Assembly (NCBI GenBank): GCA_028065725.1
Contig: JAPTVL010000350.1
Location: 1 to 21,033 of the forward strand
Direction: 5' to 3'
Length of the DNA: 21,033 bases
Source of the DNA: Betaproteobacteria bacterium
GTDB taxonomy: Bacteria > Pseudomonadota > Gammaproteobacteria > Burkholderiales > Rhodocyclaceae
The notes beneath the pieces are model-generated. The model searched no databases, was not told where the DNA came from, and saw only the letters and a list, made by a program, of their open reading frames with translations. The translations under genes and the position numbers were made by a program. Positions 1 to 7,106 of this stretch are shown one piece after another; the stretch's first letter is position 1; each line of letters begins with the position of its first letter.

Positions 1-179
1 GGATGCTCCGGAAAACCGGCGATGTATTCGTCCGGATTGTCGCTGCCGAAGTGGTCGAGCATCAGGAAGGGATCGAGGTTCTTCAGCGCCGGCGTGCCGA
101 TGCTGCGGTGTACGGTCACCCCGGCGCCTTCGGTCACCTCGAAGGCGGGGACGAGCTGGCGGATGCGTCGTGCGTTCAT
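1..179 (-). CDS. Pirin family protein (5' end only)
   Basis: This is the first 59 codons of a minus-strand gene that runs off the left edge. The translation begins MNARRIRQLVP and continues with a bicupin N-terminus typical of pirins: an acidic/glycine stretch, an R-S-I-G turn, then LDPFLMLDHFG, the conserved segment just before the metal-binding cupin motif. Pirins are iron-binding cupins; several bacterial members act as quercetinases or as redox-linked regulators. The ATG is preceded by AAGGAG at good spacing. The gene lies 49 nt downstream of azoR on the same strand, so co-transcription is likely, and the pairing with azoR and a LysR regulator suggests a quinone or electrophile response. 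The metal-binding histidines lie outside the window, so activity cannot be judged. Confidence 0.85.
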   Translation of the reverse strand, partial: MNARRIRQLVPAFEVTEGAGVTVHRSIGTPALKNLDPFLMLDHFGSDNPDEYIAGFPEH

Positions 180-228
180 GATCGGCTCCTTGTCTGATTG
201 TGCATGATGGTCCGGGTCAAGCCGGATT

Positions 229-885
229 TCAAACGGCCTCGGCCAACGCCGGCCAGTCGCGTTCCACAAGCTCGACGATGCGTTCGGACGCATGCTGGCG
301 CGCCGCGTCCCCGCGCGCCATGCCGCGGTCGGCCGCGATCACCTCGACGTCGGTGATGCCGAGAAAACCCAGCACGAACTTCAGCCACGGCGTGGCAAAG
401 TCGATGGCGCTGCCCACTTCGGTGCCGCCGGTTGCCACCAGGATGTAGGCCTTCTTGCCGGACAACAGCCCCTCCGGGCCGTACTCGGTATAGCGGAAGG
501 TCAGCCGCGCGCGTGCGACCTGGTCGATCCAGGCCTTGAGGCTGGCCGGCACGCCGAAATTGTAGATGGGGGTGGCGATCACCAGCACGTCCGCCGCCAT
601 CAATTCGGCCACCAGCTCATCCGATTTGGCCAGGGCCTGACGCTGGGCGGCATTGCGCACATCGGGGTCGGTCAGGTTGGCGCCGACCCAGGCGGCATCG
701 ACGAAAGGCAGTCCCGTGACCAGATCGCGGCGGACGAGCGACACGCCGGGTGCGCGCCCGGCCAGGTCGGCGAGCATCAGGTCGGCAAGCTGGCGGCTGA
801 CCGAGCCTTCGCCCCGTGCGCTGGCATCGATGCGCAGCACACGCAGGTTCGGGGTGCGTTCGAAAGAGGGGGGGACTGTTTGCAT
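229..885 (-). CDS. azoR: FMN-dependent NADH:quinone oxidoreductase / azoreductase
   Basis: This is a 218-residue flavodoxin-fold protein of the AzoR (AcpD) family. These cytosolic FMN enzymes use NADH for two-electron reduction of quinones and, incidentally, azo dyes. Family marks in order are: an N-terminal beta strand leading to the phosphate-binding SxxR/GEGSVSR loop (about residues 21-31), the ATPIYNFGVPASLKAWID segment around residues 103-120 that contacts the flavin, and the VATGG loop near 150. The length is normal for the family (about 200), with a slightly long N-terminus. The ATG is preceded by GGAGAG. It is transcribed divergently from the LysR gene across a 117-nt AT-rich gap and followed by pirin, so the LysR protein is its likely regulator (inference from the arrangement). 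Confidence 0.9.
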   Translation of the reverse strand: MQTVPPSFERTPNLRVLRIDASARGEGSVSRQLADLMLADLAGRAPGVSLVRRDLVTGLPFVDAAWVGANLTDPDVRNAAQRQALAKSDELVAELMAADVLVIATPIYNFGVPASLKAWIDQVARARLTFRYTEYGPEGLLSGKKAYILVATGGTEVGSAIDFATPWLKFVLGFLGITDVEVIAADRGMARGDAARQHASERIVELVERDWPALAEAV

Positions 886-1002
886 GGCAATGCTCTCCGC
901 TAAAGGGCGACGCGAAATGCGTCCGTGAGATCATTGTTGCGGTTGCCAATTAAAGAATAAAGATCGAATATATGAATTAATTGTTCTTATATTGGAAACA
1001 AT
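886..1002. promoter_or_regulatory. Divergent azoR/lysR control region with two inverted repeats
   Basis: This 117-nt gap is clearly more AT-rich than the flanking genes and must hold both divergent promoters. Two ATTG...CAAT inverted repeats are visible. The first, at 933-950, has 10 nt between its 4-bp arms. The second, at 980-1002, is ATTGTT, 11 nt, then AACAAT, perfect over 6 bp, and ends on the base before the lysR ATG. LysR-type regulators usually bind T-N11-A dyads between divergent genes, so these are candidate recognition and activation sites. I could not settle on -35/-10 hexamers for either direction. Confidence 0.5.
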
Positions 1003-1920
1003 ATGGACCGTTTTGCCGACATGCAGCTCTATGTCAGCGTGGTGGAAACCGGCAGCATCAGTGCCGCCGCCGAGCGTCTGAATATCGCCAAGTCCGCTGT
1101 CAGCCGGCGGCTGGCGGAGCTGGAAGCGCGCCTCGGCGTCTCCCTCATCCATCGCACCACGCGCCGGCTCAATCTGACCGACAGCGGTCGCGCCTATTAT
1201 GATCGTTGCATCGTCATTCTGGCCGACCTGGACGAGGCTGAATCCGCCGTCTCCCAGGCACATCAGGCATTGAAGGGCCGGCTCAGGGTGGCCTTGCCGC
1301 ATTCCTTCGGCCTGCTGCACCTCGCCCCGCCGATCCAGGATTTCATGATCCAGCACCCCGAGGTGCGCTTCGAACTCGATTTCAATGACCGCCAGATCGA
1401 CCTGATCCAGGAGGGCTTCGACCTTGCCATCCGCATTGCCACGCTGGCGGACTCAAGTCTGATCGCGCGGCGCCTGGCGCCGATCCGCCATGCGGTCTGC
1501 GCGAGCCCGGACTACCTGGCGCGGCATGGCAATCCGGCGACGGCGGCAGACTTGTCTCATCATGTCTGCCTCGCCTACAGCAATCTCGCCGATCCCGGCC
1601 TGTGGTCATACCGCGGGCCGGACGGCCAACCCGGCCAGGTACAGGTACCGGTCCGCCTTGCGGCGAGCAGCGGCGATTTCCTGATCCGCGCCGCCATCGC
1701 CGGCGAAGGCCTGATCATGCATCCCACCTTCTATCTCGACGAGGCCCTGCGCACAGGCAAACTGGTGAAGGTGCTGACCGACCACACCTGGCCGGAACTC
1801 TCAGCCTACGCGGTCTACCCGCCTACGCGCCATCTGTCTACCCGGGTGCGGGCCTTCATCGATTTTGTGGCGGAACGGCTCGCGGGCGAACCCTACTGGG
1901 ACCGCATGGATCGAACCTGA
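1003..1920 (+). CDS. LysR-family transcriptional regulator
   Basis: This 305-residue protein has the LysR layout. A winged helix-turn-helix occupies about residues 1-60 (MDRFADMQLYV..., then SISAAAERLNIAKSAVSRR as the recognition helix and LGVSLIHRTTRRLNLTDSG as the wing). It is followed by a linker helix and a periplasmic-binding-protein-like effector domain from about 90 to the end. It belongs to the large AaeR/DsdC-like group common in proteobacteria; the effector cannot be told from the sequence. It is divergent from azoR-pirin and probably controls them. The MDRF start is the usual one for this group; the only ribosome-binding hint is GGA six bases upstream, inside the inverted repeat at 980-1002, so binding there could also affect its own expression. 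Confidence 0.9.
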   Translation: MDRFADMQLYVSVVETGSISAAAERLNIAKSAVSRRLAELEARLGVSLIHRTTRRLNLTDSGRAYYDRCIVILADLDEAESAVSQAHQALKGRLRVALPHSFGLLHLAPPIQDFMIQHPEVRFELDFNDRQIDLIQEGFDLAIRIATLADSSLIARRLAPIRHAVCASPDYLARHGNPATAADLSHHVCLAYSNLADPGLWSYRGPDGQPGQVQVPVRLAASSGDFLIRAAIAGEGLIMHPTFYLDEALRTGKLVKVLTDHTWPELSAYAVYPPTRHLSTRVRAFIDFVAERLAGEPYWDRMDRT

Positions 1921-1923
1921 GAC

Positions 1924-1945
1924 GGCCCGTCCGGCAGGTCGGGCC
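1924..1945. terminator. Hairpin between convergent lysR and cfa
   Basis: GGCCCG at 1924-1929 pairs perfectly with CGGGCC at 1940-1945. The stem continues through a T-T mismatch into CC/GG, closing on a GGCA loop. It lies in the 37-nt gap between two convergent stop codons. No U-tract follows on either strand, so it is at most a non-canonical bidirectional terminator or an RNA-end stabilising hairpin. Confidence 0.4.
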
Positions 1946-1957
1946 ATGGTCAGCGAT

Positions 1958-3169
1958 TCACTCGCTGCAATAAATGAAGTCGCGCTTGAACGGATAGTTT
2001 GTCTGGTTTCCGTCGACGGCCTTTCCCGCCAGCACCTGCCACAACTCCATCCAGCCGTGGTCGAAGGCATAGGCTGAGCCTGCCATATAGATGCGCCAGA
2101 TGCGGTATTTCTGCTCGCCGATCAGGCGGCGTGCCTCATCGGCATGCGCTTCCAGCCGGGTCACCCAGTGCCACAGGGTCTGGCCGTAATGCGGGCGCAG
2201 ATTCTCGGCGTCGAGGCATTCGAGCCTGCTGCCTGCGGCAGCGCGCAGCACCTCGGAAGCGTGCACCAGTTCGCCGCCCGGGAACACATAGTCCTCGATG
2301 AATTCGGAGATGCCGCTGCCGAGGCCGCTGGCCTCCGGCTCGCACGTGGTGATGCCGTGGTTGAGCACCAGCCCGCCCGGCTTCAAGAGCGCGTTGATCT
2401 TGTCGAAATAGGTGGCGAGATTGAGGCGGCCGACGTGCTCGAACATGCCGACGCTGGCGATCTTGTCGTAGCTGCCGTGCTCGGGCACATCGCGGTAATC
2501 CATCCTGCGCACCTCGACCCGGCCTTCCAGGCCACGCGCCTCGATCTGCTCGCTGACATAGGCATGCTGGTCATCCGACAGGGTGATGCCGACCGCACGC
2601 ACGCCGTAGCGCTCCGCTGCGTGCAGGATCAGGCCGCCCCAGCCGCAGCCGATGTCGAGAAACAGTTCGTCGGGCTGGAGGGCGAGCTTGAGGCAGATGT
2701 GGTCGAGCTTGGCTTCCTGCGCGTCGTCCAGGCTCATGTCCGGGCTTTTGAAATAGGCGCAGGAATACACCCGCCGCTTGTCCAGCCACAAGCCGTAGAA
2801 ATCGTTGGACACGTCGTAGTGGTACTGGATGTTCTTGCGGTCCTTGCTGCGAGTGTGGCGCCACCACTTCCAGCCTTCCGAGCCGGTTTTCGGCTTGCAG
2901 TCGCCCGCGTTGCACAGGCGGTCGCCGAGCGCGAGGATGTCACGGACATCCCCTTCCAGATCGAGATGGCCCTCGACATAGGCGCGCGCCAGCGTGCCCA
3001 GGCTGGGGTCGGCCATGGCCTTCAAGCTGGCCGCCTGGTGCACGCGTACCCGCACCGCCGCATCGTCGGCGGCGCCGACCTGCTCGCCATTCCACAATTC
3101 GACAACAAACGGCAGGCCGGACGCTTCTACCCGCCGCCGAACCTGATTGACCAGCATTTGATCCAGCAT
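1958..3169 (-). CDS. cfa: Cyclopropane-fatty-acyl-phospholipid synthase
   Basis: This 403-residue enzyme uses S-adenosylmethionine to add a methylene across the double bond of unsaturated acyl chains in membrane phospholipids, usually as a stress or stationary-phase adaptation. An N-terminal family domain (about 1-105) is followed by QYHYDVSNDFY (115-125), the YSCAYF segment (135-140), the SAM-binding motif LDIGCGWGG (171-179) and the catalytic C-terminal region with EDYVFPGGEL. The length fits the family. ATG at 3169 is preferred over GTG at 3172 because GGAGGG lies four bases upstream of it. It starts 60 nt after the DUF3501 stop with no terminator seen between, so it is probably the last gene of the rubrerythrin cassette. 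Confidence 0.93.
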   Translation of the reverse strand: MLDQMLVNQVRRRVEASGLPFVVELWNGEQVGAADDAAVRVRVHQAASLKAMADPSLGTLARAYVEGHLDLEGDVRDILALGDRLCNAGDCKPKTGSEGWKWWRHTRSKDRKNIQYHYDVSNDFYGLWLDKRRVYSCAYFKSPDMSLDDAQEAKLDHICLKLALQPDELFLDIGCGWGGLILHAAERYGVRAVGITLSDDQHAYVSEQIEARGLEGRVEVRRMDYRDVPEHGSYDKIASVGMFEHVGRLNLATYFDKINALLKPGGLVLNHGITTCEPEASGLGSGISEFIEDYVFPGGELVHASEVLRAAAGSRLECLDAENLRPHYGQTLWHWVTRLEAHADEARRLIGEQKYRIWRIYMAGSAYAFDHGWMELWQVLAGKAVDGNQTNYPFKRDFIYCSE

Positions 3170-3229
3170 CACACCCTCCTCGAGGAAAGGCAGCGCTTTA
3201 TTGTCGCCGTTTTGCCGCCTGATATGACT

Positions 3230-3814
3230 TTAGGCCAAATCCACCACCAGTGCTGCGCGGGTGTTCTCCGCCAGCGTCATCGATTCCACCTTGTAGGCAT
3301 TGAGATCGATGCCCATACGGATCGCCGCGCCGGATTTGGCCGCTGCGATCGAAGTGGGATCGAGCTCGAAACGCAGGAAGTGCACCGACGAGGTTTTTTC
3401 CTCGTTTTCGCGCTCCAGGTCCTCGTCGGCGATGGCGAACCCTTTCGGCTGGTCGGCCACCTGCACCCACACGCGGTCCTCGATGCCCTTCAGTTTCGCC
3501 AGCGCCACCTTGCGCTCGTCCGGGTCGGAATACTGGATCATCATCGTCGCCTTCCAGTTGCTGCCGTCCGGCACCAGCGGGTTGTAGGCGTCGAGCTCGT
3601 CCTGGATGCCGGCATCCTCGAAGGTGCGCTCGGCACGCAGCATTTCCTGGATCTGGTAGCGCATGGTCTTCTCGTCCTCGAAGATCAGCGTCACATGGTC
3701 GCCCAGCTCGACCATGCGGTTCTTCTTGTGCGCGATGATTTCGGCGCGCATCTCGGGGCGCACCTTGGCGTAGCCCTCCAGGGTCATCAGGCTGTCACGG
3801 GTAATCTGCGGCAT
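3230..3814 (-). CDS. DUF3501 family protein
   Basis: This 194-residue protein matches what I know of the DUF3501 family, which is often encoded beside rubrerythrin and a GlpC-like Fe-S protein. Its biochemical role is not established. Visible traits are a start MPQITRDSLMTLEGYA, a conserved basic segment with HKKNRMVELGDHVTLIFED around residues 29-47, an R-YQIQEMLRAE helix near 52-62, and a hydrophilic beta-rich C-terminal half. There is no signal peptide, membrane segment or cysteine motif, so it is likely cytosolic. AAGGAG precedes the ATG. It follows the Fe-S gene by only 21 nt and should be co-translated with it. A role in assembling or regulating the Fe-S/rubrerythrin redox pair is inference. 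Confidence 0.85.
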   Translation of the reverse strand: MPQITRDSLMTLEGYAKVRPEMRAEIIAHKKNRMVELGDHVTLIFEDEKTMRYQIQEMLRAERTFEDAGIQDELDAYNPLVPDGSNWKATMMIQYSDPDERKVALAKLKGIEDRVWVQVADQPKGFAIADEDLERENEEKTSSVHFLRFELDPTSIAAAKSGAAIRMGIDLNAYKVESMTLAENTRAALVVDLA

Positions 3815-3835
3815 GGTGTTCTCCTTGCTAACGAT

Positions 3836-5167
3836 TCATTCAAGACCATAGGCGATGCGCAGCAGCGTGATTGGATGCTGCTTCTGCGCGGTGGCGGCTT
3901 CGCCCATGCCCTGCAGGATGTGACGCGCGGCGATCGCGCAGTCGGAACTCACATAATCAGGTTGCGGCTCGGCCATCTGGCGGAACACCGGCTTGCCGAT
4001 CTTCATCGACTTGTCGAAGTATTCGCTCTTCACGCCCCAGGTGCCGTCGTGTCCGGAGCAGCGCTCGACCATCGTCACCGTGGCACCGGCCAACTGCAGC
4101 GCGTCACGCGTCTTGTTGCCGATGTTCTGCACCCGCTGATGGCAGGGCACGTGGTAGGCCACCTTGCCGAGCGGGCTGTTGAAGTCGGTCTTCAGCAGAC
4201 CGTCGACGTTGCGCGCCATCAGGTATTCGAACGGGTCCCACATCGCCTCCTTCACCGCCTGCACGTCGGCGTCGTCGGGGAACATCAGCGGCAGTTCCTG
4301 CTTGTACATCAGGGTGCACGAGGGCACGGCGGTGAGGATCGCATAGCCTTCGCGGGCGAGCTTCGCCAGGTGCGGGATATTGGTTTGCTTGAGCCTTTCC
4401 ACCGCGTCGAGGTCGCCCAGCTCCAGCTTGGGCATGCCGCAGCAGGCCTCCTTCTCCACCAGCTCGGCGGGGATTTCGTTGTGCGCCAGGAGCTTCAAGA
4501 GGTCGTGGCCGATGCCGGGCTCGTTGTAGTTGATGTAGCAGGTGGCATAGATCGCCACCTTGCCGGGTGTTTTCTCGCCGGCCTTCACCGCGAAATCGCC
4601 GCGCGGCTTCGCGGTGGAGCGGAACTTGGCACTGTCGTATTCGGGCAGCTTGCGGTCGGGGTGGATGTGCAGCACGCTGTCGACCAGCTTGCGGACAGGC
4701 TTGCTCTTCAGGCTGGCGTTGACCGCCTGCACCACCACGGGGATCGAGGCGAGCTTGCCCATCGCGTCGGTGCTGGACAGCAGCTTGTCGCGGAAGCTGG
4801 TTCCGCCCTTCTTGAATTTGAGCGCCTTGGCGCGCAGCATGACATGCGGAAAATCGATGTTCCACGGATGCGGCGGCACATAAGGGCATTTGGTCATGTA
4901 GCAGAGGTCGCACAAATAGCACTCGTCCACCACTTTCATGTAGTCAGCCTTGGCGACCCCATCCACTTCCATCGTCGAGGACTCGTCCACCAGGTCGAAC
5001 AGGGTGGGAAACGCGGTGCACAGCGACACGCAGCGGCGGCAGCCATGGCAGGCGTCGAACACGCGCTCCAACTCATGATTGAGCTTGTCTTCGTTGTAGA
5101 AATCCGGGTTTTTCCAGTCGAGCGGATGACGGGTGGGGGCTTCGAGGCTGCCTTCACGTGTGCTCAT
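3836..5167 (-). CDS. Cluster-rich (Fe-S) oxidoreductase, GlpC/HdrD-like
   Basis: This 443-residue cytosolic or membrane-peripheral electron carrier resembles GlpC and heterodisulfide-reductase subunit D. The N-terminal region has two 4Fe-4S sets: CHGCRRCVSLC (Cys 40, 43, 46, 50) and CYLCDLCYMTKCP (Cys 83, 86, 89, 94). Two CCG-type domains follow: one with CCGMPKLELGD, and a second where VPCHQRVQ leads to RCSGHDGTWG, so the expected CCG reads CSG. No flavin or membrane segment is seen. I start at MSTREG because GGAG lies five bases upstream; an in-frame extension to 5218 would run into the rubrerythrin terminator. It sits between rubrerythrin and DUF3501, which suggests it passes electrons to or from rubrerythrin (inference). 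Its natural partner is unknown. Confidence 0.88.
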   Translation of the reverse strand: MSTREGSLEAPTRHPLDWKNPDFYNEDKLNHELERVFDACHGCRRCVSLCTAFPTLFDLVDESSTMEVDGVAKADYMKVVDECYLCDLCYMTKCPYVPPHPWNIDFPHVMLRAKALKFKKGGTSFRDKLLSSTDAMGKLASIPVVVQAVNASLKSKPVRKLVDSVLHIHPDRKLPEYDSAKFRSTAKPRGDFAVKAGEKTPGKVAIYATCYINYNEPGIGHDLLKLLAHNEIPAELVEKEACCGMPKLELGDLDAVERLKQTNIPHLAKLAREGYAILTAVPSCTLMYKQELPLMFPDDADVQAVKEAMWDPFEYLMARNVDGLLKTDFNSPLGKVAYHVPCHQRVQNIGNKTRDALQLAGATVTMVERCSGHDGTWGVKSEYFDKSMKIGKPVFRQMAEPQPDYVSSDCAIAARHILQGMGEAATAQKQHPITLLRIAYGLE

Positions 5168-5200
5168 GCGAACTCCATTGTTTTTTTGAAAATCAGAGTC

Positions 5201-5231
5201 AAAAAAAGCGGGCCGCAACCGACCCGCTTTT
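5201..5231 (-). terminator. Rho-independent terminator after rubrerythrin
   Basis: On the minus strand AAAAGCGGG pairs with CCCGCTTTT across a 10-nt loop, and the run of Ts continues through 5201. This is a textbook intrinsic terminator. It lies 13 nt past the rubrerythrin stop and 33 nt before the Fe-S gene start, so downstream genes depend on read-through or on a promoter squeezed into 5168-5200. Confidence 0.9.
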
Positions 5232-5244
5232 CATCCGGGCAGAA

Positions 5245-5664
5245 TTACGCGCCCAGGGTGTCCAGAGTCTTCTGGAACTTGTTGGCGTGCGAGCGCTCGG
5301 CCTTGGCCAGGGTTTCGAACCAGTCGGCGATTTCGTCGAAGCCTTCCGAACGCGCATCCTTGGCCATGCCCGGGTACATGTCGGTGTACTCGTGGGTTTC
5401 GCCCGCGATCGCGGTCTTCAGGTTGTCGGCGGTGGGGCCGAAGGCCATGCCGGTGGCGGGGTCGCCGCACTTTTCCAGGTATTCCAGGTGGCCGTGCGCG
5501 TGGCCGGTTTCGCCTTCGGCGGTAGAGCGGAACACGGCTGCAACGTCGTTGTAGCCTTCTACGTCAGCCTTGGCTGCGAAGTAGAGGTAACGGCGGTTGG
5601 CCTGCGATTCGCCGGCGAAGGCGGCTTTCAGATGTTCTTCGGTTTTCGAGCCCTTGAGTTGCAT
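5245..5664 (-). CDS. rbr: Rubrerythrin-type diiron peroxidase (no rubredoxin domain)
   Basis: This 139-residue four-helix ferritin-like protein is expected to reduce hydrogen peroxide to water at a diiron site in the cytosol. Diiron ligands are visible in the family order: Glu19, ExxH at Glu52/His55, Glu89/Glu92, and ExxH at Glu123/His126. Standard rubrerythrins carry a C-terminal rubredoxin of about 45 residues with two CxxC pairs. Here the protein ends at TLDTLGA, so it is the short erythrin/sulerythrin type and needs an outside electron donor; the Fe-S protein downstream is the obvious candidate (inference). AAGGAGAT precedes the ATG. A promoter and palindromic operator lie upstream and an intrinsic terminator directly follows, so it is probably a highly expressed, inducible first gene. 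Confidence 0.95.
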   Translation of the reverse strand: MQLKGSKTEEHLKAAFAGESQANRRYLYFAAKADVEGYNDVAAVFRSTAEGETGHAHGHLEYLEKCGDPATGMAFGPTADNLKTAIAGETHEYTDMYPGMAKDARSEGFDEIADWFETLAKAERSHANKFQKTLDTLGA

Positions 5665-5777
5665 AACCTGATCTCCTTGATTGACATAGACATGCTTTGC
5701 AGCACTGATAATCCATCACACCCCGTCTTGTCCTGCCCCTTGTTTTAGCAGGCTGGCAGGTGGATGAAATCCGGTTT

Positions 5778-5792
5778 TTAGACTAAGTCTAA
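5778..5792. promoter_or_regulatory. Perfect 7-1-7 palindrome, candidate PerR/Fur-family operator
   Basis: TTAGACT-A-AGTCTAA is a perfect 15-bp palindrome with the 7-1-7 geometry of PerR and Fur boxes. Each half matches five of seven positions of the Bacillus PerR half-site TTATAAT. It lies just downstream of the proposed rubrerythrin -10 box, overlapping the expected early transcribed region, where a repressor would block transcription. No Fur-family gene is in the window, so the binding protein is inferred. Confidence 0.55.
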
Positions 5793-5803
5793 CACCTGAA
5801 CGA

Positions 5804-5833
5804 AGAATAAACCGGCTGTGATGACACTGTCAA
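5804..5833 (-). promoter_or_regulatory. Sigma-70-like promoter for rubrerythrin
   Basis: On the minus strand a perfect TTGACA (5828-5833) is separated by 18 nt from TATTCT (5804-5809), which matches four of six -10 positions. Transcription would start near 5797, giving a leader of about 130 nt before the rubrerythrin ATG and placing the palindrome at 5778-5792 just inside the transcript. The divergent msrB gene begins at 5924; I found no equally convincing promoter for it in the 259-nt gap. Confidence 0.6.
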
Positions 5834-5923
5834 CCGTATTGCGAACAACCCTGGTCTCGCAAGGGCAATACAGGCCGCCCGGCCCGGCTGCGAGTAAACT
5901 TCGGACCCATCAGGAGAACCACC

Positions 5924-6325
<402 letters not shown>

Positions 6326-6328
6326 GCC

Positions 6329-7033
6329 TTGCCTATTTTTGACGCTCGAATCACGGCGATCGCCTCCGCCACACCCAGCATTCACGTTCTGCGCCTTGCC
6401 ATTGCCGATCCTGCTTTCCGCTTCCTGCCGGGGCAATGGGTGGACCTCAGCATCGAGGTTGACGGCGCGACACACACCGCCGGTTATTCCATCACCACCT
6501 CGCCCGTCCATCTGGGCGAGATCGAACTGGCGATCAAGGCCAGTTCGCGGCATCCGGTGGCACGCTGGGTGCACGAGCGTGCAGCCGTCGGCAATCGCGT
6601 GCGCGTCAGCCAGGGTCAGGGGCCGTTCGTCTATCTGCCGGAAATGAGCGACAACGTGGTGCTGATTGGCGGCGGCGTCGGCATCACCCCGCTGCTGTCC
6701 ATCTTCCGCCATGTTCGCGACGCCGGGCTGCCGACGCAGACCCACCTGGTCTACAGCGTGTCGGACAGCCGCGAAATCCTGTTTCGCGAGGAACTCGACG
6801 CCGCGGTCCATGCGCACGACAACCTGCACGTCAGCATCACCGTCACCCAGCCTGACCCCGACTGGCACGGACTCACCGGCCGCATCGATCCGGTCAAGCT
6901 GCACGCGCTCGACGTGCCGGACGACACGCTGTACTACCTGTGCGGGCCCAAGGGCATGGTCGAGGACATGAGCAGCCTGCTGCACGGCCTTGGCGTGCCG
7001 ATGAACCGCATCATCTTCGAGAAGTGGTGGTAG
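6329..7033 (+). CDS. FAD/NAD(P)-binding reductase, ferredoxin-NADP reductase superfamily (OXNAD1-like)
   Basis: This 234-residue protein has an N-terminal flavin-binding barrel (about 1-100, with GQWVDL near 35-40) and a C-terminal nucleotide-binding domain with GGGVGITPLLS (114-124) and YLCGPKGM (about residue 210). This is the ferredoxin-reductase fold without an added iron-sulfur domain. The usual flavin motif RxYS reads AGYSIT (51-56), lacking the arginine; I recall a similar variant in OXNAD1-type proteins. The start codon is TTG, three bases after the msrB stop, with CAGGA upstream; no better start is near. The coupling suggests it supplies electrons in a methionine-sulfoxide or thiol repair pathway, but MsrB normally uses thioredoxin, so this is speculative. 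Confidence 0.82.
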   Translation: MPIFDARITAIASATPSIHVLRLAIADPAFRFLPGQWVDLSIEVDGATHTAGYSITTSPVHLGEIELAIKASSRHPVARWVHERAAVGNRVRVSQGQGPFVYLPEMSDNVVLIGGGVGITPLLSIFRHVRDAGLPTQTHLVYSVSDSREILFREELDAAVHAHDNLHVSITVTQPDPDWHGLTGRIDPVKLHALDVPDDTLYYLCGPKGMVEDMSSLLHGLGVPMNRIIFEKWW

Positions 7034-7106
7034 TGTTCCATGCGGCCGCCCATCCCGCCAACAGGCCTGTGCAGGCTTGCCCTTTGATCTGAACGGAGAG
7101 TCCCAT

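Noticed and set aside
211..226. Small hairpin (TCCGG/CCGGA) between azoR and pirin
   Set aside because: The 5-bp stem lacks a T-run and is too short to support a terminator.
2144..5554. A 1136-codon plus-strand open frame
   Set aside because: It lies antisense to cfa, DUF3501, the Fe-S gene and rubrerythrin, all of which are clear families. It spans their intergenic gaps and terminator, and its His/Val/Leu-rich composition is typical of the shadow frame opposite GC-rich genes.
5837..5870. TATTGC/GCAATA and TTGCGA/TCGCAA inverted repeats upstream of msrB
   Set aside because: The arms are only 6 bp with spacers of 22 and 12 nt, and no promoter hexamers are fixed nearby. They are too weak to call as an operator.
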